Assembly: GCF_009696315.1 (NCBI RefSeq) | Contig: NZ_VUMG01000001.1 | Span: 186,001 to 250,000 of the forward strand | DNA: 64,000 bases | Origin: Cutibacterium porci | GTDB taxonomy: Bacteria > Actinomycetota > Actinomycetes > Propionibacteriales > Propionibacteriaceae | Direction: 5' to 3' | Part shown: piece by piece, positions 18,929-28,874 of the stretch | How positions within the stretch are numbered: the first letter of the stretch is position 1 | Layout of the letters: the number at the start of each line of letters is the position of its first letter | Position numbers and translations under genes: made by a program | Notes under the pieces: generated by a model | What the model was told of the DNA's origin: nothing | Database searches by the model: none | Seen by the model: the letters and a program-made list of their open reading frames with translations, nothing else

Positions 18929-19903
18929 TCACTGGAGGGCGTGCTCGGCAACACGGGCGTCAATAACAAGGTCGGTACACAAGCCACCGTGTAGGGCTGC
19001 CCCCATCGCCTCAGCTTTTTCTGCCCCAGATGCAACGGCAAGCACCCTACGGCCTCGCAAACGGCCATGGCCCTTTCTGCCCCTGACCCGAACGCAATCC
19101 AGGTCTACTGAGATGGTGCGGGAATCCAATTCCTCATCAACAACATCGCCATTGACGTCAACGTAATGGCTCATGATGTCTGCGCTAGCTCCATTATTTC
19201 GCAGCTGCTCAATACCGTCGGTCGTGACGTGGCCAGCCGTCGCCAGAATCGAGTCAAGGCTCACTGCCCCAGGTGAATACACCACAAGATCCGCCTTTTG
19301 GGCGGCCTCCAGCGGGCGCGAAACGGACGCATCTTGCCGCAGCATATTCCCCAGATCCACTGACTCCACGATCGTAGGAGCTTGCAAGGTAAGAGACCGC
19401 CCTGGGCCGCGCTCGGCCATCCGAACGACAGAACGTCCGACAAGATCATTTCTGGTGACGGCGACCCCGCCATTGGTCTGGGCGACGACGACGTCAGGGT
19501 TCCAGCCCGATCCCAAATGCTGGGCTACATGAGCCATGGTCCGACCCCAACTGACCGCGACCACCCGCGGTCGTGGTCGCCATTCAGACAGCCGCTGCGC
19601 TGCCGTCCGGGTGACGAGTTCCATGGTCAACTCGTCACTGGCCTGGACAGGCACGACGACGACTGACTGTAATCCAAAATTGTCAACCAACTCGGTTTCG
19701 AGTCGGTGATGCCGGGCAAGGGGATGGTCAATGGTGATCTTGACCATCCCAGTACGACGAGCCTCCTCGAGGATCCTGCCGACGGTCCAACGACTCATGG
19801 AGAGTCGCTGAGCAATGGCGGCATGGGTCATCTGCTCGAAGTAGTACATTTCCGCGACGTGGAGCATCTCCTCGTCGTGGCTCGCCCGGCGTCGATTCGG
19901 CAT
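18929..19903 (-). CDS. SorC-family regulator inside polyol operon
   Basis: 324-residue SorC-type transcription factor. The N-terminal helix-turn-helix is MTHAAIAQRLSMSRWTVGRILEEA. The ligand domain includes VAVSWGRTMAHVAQHL, and the C-terminal RVLAVASGAEKAEAMGAALH resembles other sugar-phosphate-sensing members. It follows the transketolase gene by 20 bases on the same strand. SorC members such as EryD control erythritol operons and others control pentitol or sorbose operons, so a polyol- or ketose-phosphate inducer is likely. It shares only the family fold with the glycerol-locus regulator at 2036. Confidence 0.87.
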   Translation of the reverse strand: MPNRRRASHDEEMLHVAEMYYFEQMTHAAIAQRLSMSRWTVGRILEEARRTGMVKITIDHPLARHHRLETELVDNFGLQSVVVVPVQASDELTMELVTRTAAQRLSEWRPRPRVVAVSWGRTMAHVAQHLGSGWNPDVVVAQTNGGVAVTRNDLVGRSVVRMAERGPGRSLTLQAPTIVESVDLGNMLRQDASVSRPLEAAQKADLVVYSPGAVSLDSILATAGHVTTDGIEQLRNNGASADIMSHYVDVNGDVVDEELDSRTISVDLDCVRVRGRKGHGRLRGRRVLAVASGAEKAEAMGAALHGGLCTDLVIDARVAEHALQ

Positions 19904-19922
19904 CGCTTTGACTTACTCCGTC

Positions 19923-21980
19923 TCACAGCACAGTGTGAGCGACCTCCACAACGTGATCTGCGGTGAACCCGAACTTCTTAGACAACAGGGCCCCAGCTGC
20001 TGAAGCGCCGAAGTGTTCCAGAGACACCGAAGCCCCCTTGTAGCCGACGTATTTCGTCCACCCCAAAGCGATACCGGCCTCGACACTCACCCGGGCAGTT
20101 ACCGAGCTGGGCAGCACGGATTCACGGTACGCGTCATCTTGCTCATCGAACCATTCTTGGCATGGCATCGAGACGACGCGAGTCGGGATGCCGTCGCCCT
20201 CGAGCTTCTTCTGCGCCTCCAGAGCCACCGACAGCTCGGACCCCGTACCGATGAGGATGAGCTTGGGATCGCTGCTGGCTTCGCAGACCACGTAGGCACC
20301 TTTGGCAACCCCCTCAGCCGAGGCGTATTCACTGCGGTCGATCGTCGGCAGGTCCTGGCGCGATAGAACCAGGCCGGCGGGACGGTCGGTGTGCTCCAAA
20401 ATCGTGCGCCACGCCACTGCGGTCTCGTTAGCGTCGGCGGGACGGACGATATCGAGGCCCGGGATGGCTCGATAAGAGGCGAGGTGCTCGACCGGCTGAT
20501 GAGTGGGGCCATCTTCACCGACGCCGATGGAGTCGTGAGTCCACACGAAGATAGATGGCACTTTCATCAGGGCCGCGAGGCGTACCGACGGACGCATGTA
20601 GTCAGAGAAGACGAAGAAGGTTCCGCCGTAGCAGCGGGTCAGACCCGACAGCGTGATGCCGTTGACGATGCCTCCCATGGCGTGTTCGCGAACACCGAAG
20701 TGAATGGTGCGCCCGTACGGGCCACCCGGATCCTTCTCGGAGCAGCGGTCTTCGGGGAGGAAGGAGTCGGCCCCTTTCATAGTCGTGTTGTTCGATCCGG
20801 CGAGGTCTGCCGATCCACCCCACAGCTCAGGAAGCTGTGGACCCAGGGCACTCAGGACGGCCCCTGACGCTTTGCGTGTGCTCATTTTACCGGGTTCAAA
20901 AGTCGGGATGTCGAGGCCTTCGGGCAATGTGTGGGCGACCATCCGTTCGAGCAGGGCGACGCCGTCGGGGTTGGCGTCCCGCCAGGCGGCGAACCTCTCA
21001 TCCCAAGCCTTGCGCAAGGTTTTACCGCGCTCAGCGAAAGCCGCGCGCACCGTCTGCACCATCTTGAGGTCGATGGCAAAAGGCTTGTCCTCGAAGCCGA
21101 GCTTCTCTTTGAGCGCACTAACCCCCTCGGCACCGATCTTCGCACCGTGTAGCTGGGCTCGACCGGCAAGCCCCGGGATTGGCCAGCCAATGACAGTGGT
21201 GAGCCTGATAAGGGACGGCTTGTCAGTGACAGTCTTAGCGTTGTCGATGGCTGCCATCAGAGCCTCGACGTTTTCTTCGTAAGTAGTGCCGCCGTTGGTG
21301 AAATCGACGTGCTGGACATGCCAACCGTAGGCTTCGTAGCGGGCCTCGACATTCTCCGAGAATGCGATGGCAGTATCACCCTCAATGGTGATCCGGTTGT
21401 CGTCATAGAACATGATGAGGTTGCCCAATTCCTGGGTCCCTGCCAGCGACGACGCCTCCGACGCAACACCTTCCTGCATACATCCGTCACCGGCAATGGC
21501 GTAGACGTAGTGGTCGAACGGACTCGTACCGGCAGCAGCGTCAGGGTCGAGCAAGCCTCGCTCACGGCGAGCCGCCATGGCCATACCGACGGCGTTAGCG
21601 ACACCGGAACCGAGCGGGCCGGTGGTGGTTTCCACGAATTTCGTCACGCCGTATTCCGGGTGCCCGGGCGTCAAGGACCCCCACGTTCGCAATGACTCCA
21701 GGTCGGACAACTCGAGCCCCAGCCCGGCTAGGTAGAGCTGGGTGTACTGAGTCAGTGAGGAATGCCCTGCCGACATGATGAAGCGATCGCGTCCGAGCCA
21801 ATTCGGGTCGGACGGGTCAATGGACATCACCTTGTGGTAGAGCAAGTAGCCCAGCGGGGCTAGGGAAATAGCGGTGCCGGGGTGACCGTTACCTGTCTTT
21901 TCGACGGCATCGGCCGCCAGCACTCGGGCGGTATCGACAGCGAGCTTGTCGGTGTCGGTCCACGTCAGTTCGGTTGCCAC
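19923..21980 (-). CDS. tkt: Transketolase
   Basis: Thiamine-diphosphate enzyme moving two-carbon units between ketose and aldose phosphates, 685 residues, full length. The N-terminal GNGHPGTAISLAPLGYLLYH, the ThDP/metal motif GDGCMQEGVASEAS...DDNRI and the C-terminal EDGPTHQPVEHLASYRAIPG are all present. It starts with GTG, preceded by GAGAGGAATACC. Its place in the middle of the polyol operon suggests that the pathway ends in erythrose 4-phosphate or a pentose phosphate, both transketolase substrates. No transaldolase is nearby. Confidence 0.96.
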   Translation of the reverse strand: MATELTWTDTDKLAVDTARVLAADAVEKTGNGHPGTAISLAPLGYLLYHKVMSIDPSDPNWLGRDRFIMSAGHSSLTQYTQLYLAGLGLELSDLESLRTWGSLTPGHPEYGVTKFVETTTGPLGSGVANAVGMAMAARRERGLLDPDAAAGTSPFDHYVYAIAGDGCMQEGVASEASSLAGTQELGNLIMFYDDNRITIEGDTAIAFSENVEARYEAYGWHVQHVDFTNGGTTYEENVEALMAAIDNAKTVTDKPSLIRLTTVIGWPIPGLAGRAQLHGAKIGAEGVSALKEKLGFEDKPFAIDLKMVQTVRAAFAERGKTLRKAWDERFAAWRDANPDGVALLERMVAHTLPEGLDIPTFEPGKMSTRKASGAVLSALGPQLPELWGGSADLAGSNNTTMKGADSFLPEDRCSEKDPGGPYGRTIHFGVREHAMGGIVNGITLSGLTRCYGGTFFVFSDYMRPSVRLAALMKVPSIFVWTHDSIGVGEDGPTHQPVEHLASYRAIPGLDIVRPADANETAVAWRTILEHTDRPAGLVLSRQDLPTIDRSEYASAEGVAKGAYVVCEASSDPKLILIGTGSELSVALEAQKKLEGDGIPTRVVSMPCQEWFDEQDDAYRESVLPSSVTARVSVEAGIALGWTKYVGYKGASVSLEHFGASAAGALLSKKFGFTADHVVEVAHTVL

Positions 21981-22116
21981 GGTATTCCTCTCGTATTGGC
22001 TTATAGGCCTGATCTGTGTGATGTGTGTTCGCTCGTCACAGCGGATAGGTGGGGGCAGGTCGTCACAACGACCTTATTCGCATCCTTGCGGCTATGCACT
22101 TGTGGTCATACTCATC

Positions 22117-23826
22117 TCACATGTGTGCATCGTCGTCGCCTCCCGCTACTTTTGTCGATTCCGGTGCCCGAAGACGGGCCTGACGTCGTATCTCTTTGAG
22201 GCGATGCATCACCTGATTTCCGCCGCGGCCAAAGTAATCGTGAAGTCGAACGTATTCGGCGTACAAGGCGTCATACTGCAAGGCCCGCGTCTCATCAACC
22301 TGATAGACGCCTTCGGCCTTACCACCCATGGCTTGTGATGCCGCGCGCACATCCGGGTAAGCACCAGCGGCTACCGCACCGAAAATTGCCGAGCCGCGGG
22401 CACCCGGCTGCCCTGCTGTGCCTACTGATAGCGGCACTCGGCAAATATCGCAGAGCAACTGCATAAGGAAGGTGTTTTTCGTCAGCCCGCCAGCGACAAC
22501 GAGCTCGTTGATGTCAACCCCCGACTTACGGAAAGACTCAATGATGGTGCGAGCGCCGAAAACTGCCGATTCCAGCAGGGCGCGATACTGGTCTTCCGGC
22601 GAGGTGGTAAGGGTCTGGCCGAGAATCATCCCGGACAACTTGGCGTCAGCCAGCACACAGCGGTTACCGTTATGCCAGTCCAGCGCGATGAGGCCATGCT
22701 CACCAACCTCCTGATGCGCGCACTTCTCGGTGAGCAATTCGTGGATGCTCATCCCCCGACGTTCGGCCTCGCTGGTGTACGAGGCGGGGACGCAGTTGTC
22801 GACAAACCAAGCGAAAAGGTCCCCGAACGCAGTCTGCCCGGCCTCGTAGCCCCAGGATCCCTCAATGATCCCACCATCGACGATGCCAAAAATTCCCGGC
22901 ACATCCCGAGCCTGGGAATCCGAGACAACGTAGCAGGCAGAGGTTCCCATGATCGCAGTCATCTGTCCGTTCTCAACAGCCTGGACAGCCGCTGCTGTGA
23001 CATGGGCGTCGATATTGCCGCTGGCCACCGCAATTCCAGCCGGCAGACCGAGCTGCTCGGCCCATTTTGACGTCAGGCCACCCACCCTGGCCCCTAAAGG
23101 CAGCACCGGAGCGTTCATGCGGGTGTCAAAAACGTCGGCAAACTCCGGGTTGAGGTTCGCTAGGAACTCCTTGGACGGGTACTCGCCATTTTGGTACATC
23201 CGTTTGTACCCAGAATCGCCCTGAGCAAACGTCAGAGCCCCGGTAAGCTGCCACGTGATCCAGTCAACGGCATCGCAGAAAACGTCGGTGGCGTGATACA
23301 CCTCAGGTGCCCATTCGAGGGTCTCTAACACCTTCGGCACCAGCATCTCGGGAGACAAAACTCCTCCGTAGCGAGCTAGCCATGACTCCCGGCGCACCTG
23401 GGCTAGCTTGACAATGCGGTCTGCCTGGTCCTGGGCGCCGTGGTGCTTCCACAACTTCACCCAGGCGTGAGGGTTATTGACGAATTCTGGCAGCTGGCAC
23501 ATCGGGGTGCCGTCAGATGTCGCAGCAATCACGGTCGAGGACGTGAAATCCACTCCAATACCAATAATGTCGTCGGGCTCAACACCTGCAGCTGTGACAG
23601 CGGCGGGGACAATTGCCGCCAGAGTCTCGATGTAGTCACTGGGGTCTTGCAAAGCAAAGTCGGGCGGTAATTTTTGACCGTCCGCAGCACTCAGCACCCG
23701 ATCCATGACGCCATGACGATACTCATGGACAGCGGTGCCCATTTCAGTACCGTCACTCACTCTGACGACAACAGCTCGTCCCGACAGAGTGCCAAAATCC
23801 AGCCCCACCACGAACTTGTCTGTCAT
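22117..23826 (-). CDS. AraB-type FGGY ribulokinase
   Basis: Carbohydrate kinase of the FGGY family, 569 residues from the ATG at 23826 (AAGGAGAAGG upstream). The N-terminal phosphate motif GLDFGTLSGRAVVV, the MGTSACYVVSD stretch and the C-terminal VVAGGLTKNTFLMQLLCD match L-ribulokinase (AraB). Length also fits AraB better than xylulokinase or glycerol kinase. However, no arabinose isomerase (AraA) or ribulose-phosphate epimerase (AraD) is present in the operon, so the natural substrate may be ribulose, ribitol or another ketose/polyol from a different route. It is translated upstream of the transketolase. Confidence 0.85.
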   Translation of the reverse strand: MTDKFVVGLDFGTLSGRAVVVRVSDGTEMGTAVHEYRHGVMDRVLSAADGQKLPPDFALQDPSDYIETLAAIVPAAVTAAGVEPDDIIGIGVDFTSSTVIAATSDGTPMCQLPEFVNNPHAWVKLWKHHGAQDQADRIVKLAQVRRESWLARYGGVLSPEMLVPKVLETLEWAPEVYHATDVFCDAVDWITWQLTGALTFAQGDSGYKRMYQNGEYPSKEFLANLNPEFADVFDTRMNAPVLPLGARVGGLTSKWAEQLGLPAGIAVASGNIDAHVTAAAVQAVENGQMTAIMGTSACYVVSDSQARDVPGIFGIVDGGIIEGSWGYEAGQTAFGDLFAWFVDNCVPASYTSEAERRGMSIHELLTEKCAHQEVGEHGLIALDWHNGNRCVLADAKLSGMILGQTLTTSPEDQYRALLESAVFGARTIIESFRKSGVDINELVVAGGLTKNTFLMQLLCDICRVPLSVGTAGQPGARGSAIFGAVAAGAYPDVRAASQAMGGKAEGVYQVDETRALQYDALYAEYVRLHDYFGRGGNQVMHRLKEIRRQARLRAPESTKVAGGDDDAHM

Positions 23827-23901
23827 GACCTTCTCCTTGGTGCAGTCGTCGGGTGAGGTCGGGCACATTAACCGGCCCCACCCGACGACGATCGTTGCGT
23901 G

Positions 23902-25266
23902 TCAGCTCTGCGGCCAGGGACGCTGTCCCCAGAACCCGTCAGGCTCGAACAGCGGCTCGACGAAGTCGCTGATGGTCCCGGTCTCAACCAACAGGTCAAG
24001 CAACGTGTAACGCGACCTAATCATTTGGCACCGGTAGTAAGTGTCGTGGAAGCGCTGCCGGGTCAGACCGATCTGGGCCGGGTGATAGACACCCCCGACA
24101 GCCTTGATAATGTCCTCCACGCGAGCCGCGGGCATCACCTGGGCACGGCAGCGTTCTCGAATCGTCGGCCACTGAGACTTCACAAGCTCTAGGCGCTCAC
24201 GCAGCGCACCCGCATCGATGTATTTATCCATGGTCTGCTTGACCGCGGGCTCCAGCATGTCACCGGTGAAGCTGGCACGCACCTTGGCTTCCATCTGCGC
24301 AGCGGAAGGCCAGGTAGCAACAGCAGCCTCGACGTCGAGGGTAGTGAAATCGTGGTCCACTACCTTCTCCCACAGAGCCAGCACCGAAATGGTTCCTAGA
24401 CCCACTTTGAACCCGTGTGTTAGTGGGGGTTCTTGGTTCATACCGAGGTGTTCCATTTCCCACAGATGGGAGAACTGATGGCCTGCGCCGGAGGCTGGAC
24501 GAGACGAAATGCGGTATTTCTGCATCGCCAAACCAGACATCACTAGGCCTTCGATGAGACCATTAAATGCCTCCGGTTTTCCGTCGGCCAGGCCTTCGGG
24601 ATCACCAATCGCGCTGACGAGTGGGCCCTGGACAAGATCCCAGACTTCGTTATTAATTGGCTCAATACCCAGTTCGTCGGCAAGGATCCAGTCGGCTCCC
24701 GCTGGCACCTTCTCGATGAGGTCTCCTAGACCAGTGGCGGTGCATCGGCGAGGTGCGCTGGCCATCGTGGGGAGATCTGCGATGAGGGCCTGCGGGGCTC
24801 GGCAGCTCATGGTGTGCTTGAAGCCGTTTTCGGTGATGGAGGCACCAAAGGCGGCGTACCCATCCATCGAGGCCGCCGTGCAAACATTCATATAGCGGCG
24901 GCCCAACTCGTCACTGGCTCGCTTGGTGAGGTCATTGAGGGTGCCCGAACCGATTGAGCAGGCAATCACCCCGTCGAGATCACGGATGTGGTCACGGATC
25001 TTTTCGATGTTCTCGTAGCAGGCGTAGACCGTGGGGCGTCCTGGGAAGACCATCGGTTCGACGGTCTCGACCCTATTGGCCGTCAACGACGCTGTGACCT
25101 GCTCGCCAGCAACGGCCCACGTATTCTCGTCGGCAATGACGATCGCCCTTGCGTCACCGAACAATTCTTTGAACACATGCCCAGTTTCATCGAGCACATC
25201 GTGACCCATGATTACGATATCCGTGTCGTCACAATCATTTAATGCCTTGTCAATCAATTCAGACAT
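23902..25266 (-). CDS. AraM/EgsA-type metal-dependent polyol-1-phosphate dehydrogenase
   Basis: Family of sn-glycerol-1-phosphate dehydrogenases (AraM of Bacillus, archaeal EgsA), 454 residues. The nucleotide-binding turn is IGSGTLNDLTKRAS. The three metal-ligand regions are visible: Asp in ASMDGYAAFGAS, His in SGAGHQFSHLWEME and His in PLTHGFKVGLG. In Bacillus, araM lies in the arabinose operon with an HAD phosphatase (araL) and araB, the same trio as here. Its reaction in this operon is probably oxidation or reduction of a phosphorylated polyol with NAD(P); the substrate is not determinable. It is 35 bases upstream-adjacent to the second FGGY kinase's stop. Confidence 0.88.
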   Translation of the reverse strand: MSELIDKALNDCDDTDIVIMGHDVLDETGHVFKELFGDARAIVIADENTWAVAGEQVTASLTANRVETVEPMVFPGRPTVYACYENIEKIRDHIRDLDGVIACSIGSGTLNDLTKRASDELGRRYMNVCTAASMDGYAAFGASITENGFKHTMSCRAPQALIADLPTMASAPRRCTATGLGDLIEKVPAGADWILADELGIEPINNEVWDLVQGPLVSAIGDPEGLADGKPEAFNGLIEGLVMSGLAMQKYRISSRPASGAGHQFSHLWEMEHLGMNQEPPLTHGFKVGLGTISVLALWEKVVDHDFTTLDVEAAVATWPSAAQMEAKVRASFTGDMLEPAVKQTMDKYIDAGALRERLELVKSQWPTIRERCRAQVMPAARVEDIIKAVGGVYHPAQIGLTRQRFHDTYYRCQMIRSRYTLLDLLVETGTISDFVEPLFEPDGFWGQRPWPQS

Positions 25267-25292
25267 TATCTCTCCTCTGATCAGTATGGTCG

Positions 25293-26855
25293 TCAGTTCT
25301 TGTTGGCCTCGTGATCGACCATGTCATGAATCATGGGGCGCAATTTCGGGTAGGTATCGCAGTATTTATCCAGGTAGTATTGATACTCCTCGTGCCGGTC
25401 CTGACGAGGTTCAACGAGGTCAATCTCATGAACCATGTGCGCGGCAGCTTCAGGTAAATCTTTGAACAGGCCAGCGCCTACAGCAGCCACCGTGCAGGTG
25501 CCGAGGACGACGGCGTCACCAACCTCGGTCAGCGCGATCGGGACTCCGCTAACATCGGAGTGCATTTGCATCCAGTCGCGGCTCTTGGTCGCGCCGCCAC
25601 ATGCAACCATGCGATTGACCTCGAAACCGGCAGCCTTCATGGCGCGCAAGTTGTGGGCTGTGCCGTAACAGACCGACTCCTGAATGGCATGGTAGAAGTG
25701 TGCCGGAGTGTGCATAAGTGATAGGCCCCAAATGATGCCGCGAGCTTTAGAATCGGTGTATGGGGTGCGGTTTCCTTGGAAATACTCATTAATGATGAGG
25801 CCGTCTGAGCCCGGCCGAATATTTCTAGATTGTTCATTAAGGACATCATAGGGATTGAGGCCGATCTTCTCAGCAGCTGCCGTGTAGTCGGCCGCGAAAT
25901 TGTCCTTGAACCACTTGAGTACCGAACCGGTCGAAACCTGGCTTCCTTCGACGGTGTACTGACCAGGCATGACGGCGTCAGTGTAGGCACCAAAGAACCC
26001 GTTGCCGTGGATCTCGACATTGGATTGACCAGTGAGAACGTGCGAGGAACCGGTGATGAGAGCCATCGAACCTGGAGCCAACACGCCGAGACCTATTTGA
26101 CCGGCCCAGGCGTCACCGAGTCCCTGAGCGACTGGAATTCCCGGACGCAGACCCAGCAACTGGGCCGGTATTGTGCCGAGCGTGCCAACCGGGGTGCCCA
26201 GATCAAGGACTCGTTCTGAGATCTTGTCAAAAACGTCACCACACCCGATGGTTTCGTAAAAATCTTCTGGCCAGCCACCCTTGTCGCGGTTGTAGTACAT
26301 CCGGATGGCAGCAGAGTTGATGTTCGTCGTCCACTCGCCGGTGAGCTTGTACGTCACCCAATCCGGGGCGTCGACGAGGTGAACGGCTTTGCGGTAAGTC
26401 TCTGTCTCATGCTCACGCAGCCATGCCGCTTTGAAGGGATACCACTCGGCGGTAGCCGACGAGGTTCCGGCACCGTTGTAGAGACGCGCAACTGAGTCGG
26501 ACCCGTCAGCTCGAGCGGCTTGCTCAGTAGCACGGACGTCCATCCACATGATGGCTGGACGCAGTTCATTGCCGCGCTCGTCCATGGCCACCATCGTCAA
26601 CGTCGTCGCATCGTAGGAGATACCGGCGATCGCCGCCGGGGATATTCCAGCTGCGGCGATGGCACGGTGGCACGACGCTTGCAGCGCCTTCCACCATTCC
26701 TCGGGATCCTGTTCAGCCCACCCTGGGCGAGGATGGGTGGTTTTGTAGGGAGTCACTGCGAAAGTCAGCGGGCGTCCTTCAAGGTCAAAAATTGCCACTC
26801 GGCACGACTCTGTACCGTAGTCAATGCCCAAAAGGTAGGGTCCGTTGTTCAACAT
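25293..26855 (-). CDS. FGGY-family kinase (xylulokinase/erythritol-kinase type)
   Basis: Second sugar/polyol kinase of the operon, 520 residues from the ATG at 26855 (AGGAGACAACG upstream; the open frame reaches 26957). Motifs: LLGIDYGTESCRVAIFD at the N-terminus, MWMDVRATEQA, ITGSSHVLTG, and the adenosine site ACGGATKSRDWMQM. It resembles the FGGY subgroup that includes ribulokinase-like, erythritol and xylitol kinases, but is clearly different from the AraB-type enzyme encoded two genes downstream. Having both in one operon suggests either two substrates or a polyol kinase together with a ketose kinase. Confidence 0.85.
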   Translation of the reverse strand: MLNNGPYLLGIDYGTESCRVAIFDLEGRPLTFAVTPYKTTHPRPGWAEQDPEEWWKALQASCHRAIAAAGISPAAIAGISYDATTLTMVAMDERGNELRPAIMWMDVRATEQAARADGSDSVARLYNGAGTSSATAEWYPFKAAWLREHETETYRKAVHLVDAPDWVTYKLTGEWTTNINSAAIRMYYNRDKGGWPEDFYETIGCGDVFDKISERVLDLGTPVGTLGTIPAQLLGLRPGIPVAQGLGDAWAGQIGLGVLAPGSMALITGSSHVLTGQSNVEIHGNGFFGAYTDAVMPGQYTVEGSQVSTGSVLKWFKDNFAADYTAAAEKIGLNPYDVLNEQSRNIRPGSDGLIINEYFQGNRTPYTDSKARGIIWGLSLMHTPAHFYHAIQESVCYGTAHNLRAMKAAGFEVNRMVACGGATKSRDWMQMHSDVSGVPIALTEVGDAVVLGTCTVAAVGAGLFKDLPEAAAHMVHEIDLVEPRQDRHEEYQYYLDKYCDTYPKLRPMIHDMVDHEANKN

Positions 26856-26920
26856 CGTTGTCTCCTGTGAGTGTGTCTTTTCGGGGCTGTGGCCACCATG
26901 CACGCAACCCCGCCGTCGTC

Positions 26921-27775
26921 TTAGGCGTTGTCTTCGGTCCAGCCGAGTTCCTGCCACACCGAGGCAGGGATCAGCCGGTCAATGCGATCAAGAGTCCACG
27001 TGGGACGGTGGTCGGCGTCCAGGGATGCAATGTCTTCAGCAGTAGCCTCGCCGGTAAGCACGCACGCTGATTTCATGCCAGTGTCGAGAGCCATTTGGAT
27101 GTCTGTCTGCAGGCGGTCGCCAACCATGACGCACTCGGAAGGTTCAACGCTGAGGCCGGACAATGCCTCGGTGAGCATCACCGGAGAAGGTTTCCCCAAG
27201 CTGATCTTGCATTGCTGTCCGGTGCAGGCCTCGATAGCTGCGGTGATAGCAGCGCAGTCGGGCTCACCACGACCGCCAGGAAAGGGACAAAACCTGTCTG
27301 GATTGGTCTGAATGAGGAAAGCGCGCTGGTAATACCAGATAGCGTCAAAGGCGATTTGTAGCTTGCGGTAGTCGAATGTGCGGTCATAAGACGCTATGAC
27401 GATGTCAATCTTCTGAGGATCATCACATAGCTCAATTCCAGCCTCTTGCAGACTCCGTTTGAGGGGCTCCTCCGCGATGGCGAAGACCTTAGCATCAGGG
27501 TGATTGTTCACCAGCCAGCGCGTCGTCGTCACGACGGTATTAGAAATGTCCCCGATAGCGGTTGCCAATCCCAATTTTCCAAGCTTCTCGACATACTGGC
27601 CCGGATCCTTCGTTGGATTGTTCGAAAGAAATCTCACCGGAATCCCTCGACGACGCAACTCCTCAACCATACGGCGGGCACCAGTCAATAGGTGATCGCC
27701 AAGGTAAATGGTGCCGTCCATGTCGAAAACATAGGCCTTAGCGAATTCGGTTGGTGCGTCGATAACGTCGTTCAT
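26921..27775 (-). CDS. HAD-superfamily sugar-phosphate phosphatase (NagD/AraL type)
   Basis: 284-residue haloacid-dehalogenase phosphatase. The catalytic aspartates are in VFDMDGTIYLGD, the second motif is FLSNNPTKD, the lysine motif is LGKPSP and the acidic motif is VMVGDRLQTDIQMA. The cap (C2 type) places it with NagD and Bacillus AraL, which dephosphorylate sugar phosphates and are thought to prevent toxic build-up. Located between an FGGY kinase gene and a membrane protein gene on the same strand, it may act as a safety valve against accumulation of the kinase product. Confidence 0.9.
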   Translation of the reverse strand: MNDVIDAPTEFAKAYVFDMDGTIYLGDHLLTGARRMVEELRRRGIPVRFLSNNPTKDPGQYVEKLGKLGLATAIGDISNTVVTTTRWLVNNHPDAKVFAIAEEPLKRSLQEAGIELCDDPQKIDIVIASYDRTFDYRKLQIAFDAIWYYQRAFLIQTNPDRFCPFPGGRGEPDCAAITAAIEACTGQQCKISLGKPSPVMLTEALSGLSVEPSECVMVGDRLQTDIQMALDTGMKSACVLTGEATAEDIASLDADHRPTWTLDRIDRLIPASVWQELGWTEDNA

Positions 27776-27794
27776 GGTTGCTACTTTCCTTAGA

Positions 27795-28874
27795 TCAGGC
27801 GAACAAAGCAGCCAGCGTGACGACCACAGTGTTGCTTAGCCATATGGCAGCAGCTGGCGGGTCAATGTGGCTGGTGCCGCGGTCGTACCACAGCCGGGCA
27901 CAGAACTCGCCGAGACCGGCGGTAAAGATGCCGAAAATAGCGGCGATAAGCAGGGCGATGGCTGCCATCCCCCAGGTGTGGGAATCCCACGTTGAGGTGG
28001 CGGTCCAGGTGTAGGTGCCGATGCTCTTACCCATGAGCAACGGGAAGAACTGCACTGCCGCCAAACCGGCGATATTCGTCACGTGGTGTTGAACCGGCAT
28101 GTTCCGGTTGGTGATGAGGAACAGAATAATGACGGCCGAAATCCCGAAGCAGAAACTATTGGCGTTGAGGGCAGCCGCATTGTTGGCGAATCCTTGTTTC
28201 GTGAGGTGAGCACCAACATTCGCAGCAAGGAAAAGAGACGCACCGCCGGCAAAGACGCCAAAAAGGGAACCGATCGTCAGAAGCTGACTAGGCTTTTCCT
28301 GCCACTCTAGCCACCGTCCGTTGGGGCCCGGCTTGATCTTAGCCGGAAAAGTAGCGGCTCCTTCATGGAAGAGCTCCGGGTTGTGCAAAGAACCACGGAA
28401 TATGCCCCTTCCGGGGACGCCGCCAAACATTAGGCGGGCGAGCAAACCGGAGAGCAGGACCGTCAGAGCGACGGAGTCAGTGTGTTTGCCGAACCACGGA
28501 ATGTTCGAGACGCCAATCTGGCATAGGTATCCAAAAACGCCAAAGAGGCCGCCAACGAGGAGGATGTCAGGGCGGCCGATTCCGGCCAGCGGGGTATTGA
28601 CATCCTTGCCATCGTCGAGGCGACCGCGGTACCGGGCGTAAATGGCTGCTGCGACGCCTCCAGCGAAGGCGACATGCGGACCCATGAATGGGCCTAAAGC
28701 CAGGTAGTCCAGGCCAAAAGTATTTCCGGTTGCGGCAAAAATGCCCCACGATGCCAGAACGCAAAACCCGGTAAGAACGAAAGCGTAGTTACCGCCTATG
28801 GCAGCTCCTACCGCACCGCCGGCGATGGCGGCGAGAAGTCCGAAAATGAAAACTCCAGCAGAAGTGGTGAACAT
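27795..28874 (-). CDS. Polytopic membrane protein of unknown family
   Basis: Very hydrophobic protein of 359 residues with roughly 8-9 membrane segments. It begins MFTTSAGVFIFGLLAAIAGG and contains two glycine-rich repeats (GGLFGVFGYLCQIG and GSLFGVFAGGASLFLAAN) and a polar loop with SLHNPELFHEGAATF. The ATG at 28874 is chosen because AAAGGAACACTG precedes it; the open frame continues upstream through rpiB and is not real there. I do not recognise a transporter family. It is the only membrane protein in the polyol operon, so it is the best candidate for the substrate importer. Alternatives are a sensor or an accessory channel. Confidence 0.75.
   Translation of the reverse strand: MFTTSAGVFIFGLLAAIAGGAVGAAIGGNYAFVLTGFCVLASWGIFAATGNTFGLDYLALGPFMGPHVAFAGGVAAAIYARYRGRLDDGKDVNTPLAGIGRPDILLVGGLFGVFGYLCQIGVSNIPWFGKHTDSVALTVLLSGLLARLMFGGVPGRGIFRGSLHNPELFHEGAATFPAKIKPGPNGRWLEWQEKPSQLLTIGSLFGVFAGGASLFLAANVGAHLTKQGFANNAAALNANSFCFGISAVIILFLITNRNMPVQHHVTNIAGLAAVQFFPLLMGKSIGTYTWTATSTWDSHTWGMAAIALLIAAIFGIFTAGLGEFCARLWYDRGTSHIDPPAAAIWLSNTVVVTLAALFA

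Noticed and set aside
22117-26855. Standard arabinose operon (araBAD)
   Set aside because: Only the AraB-, AraM- and AraL-type genes are present; no isomerase AraA or epimerase AraD is encoded in the operon.
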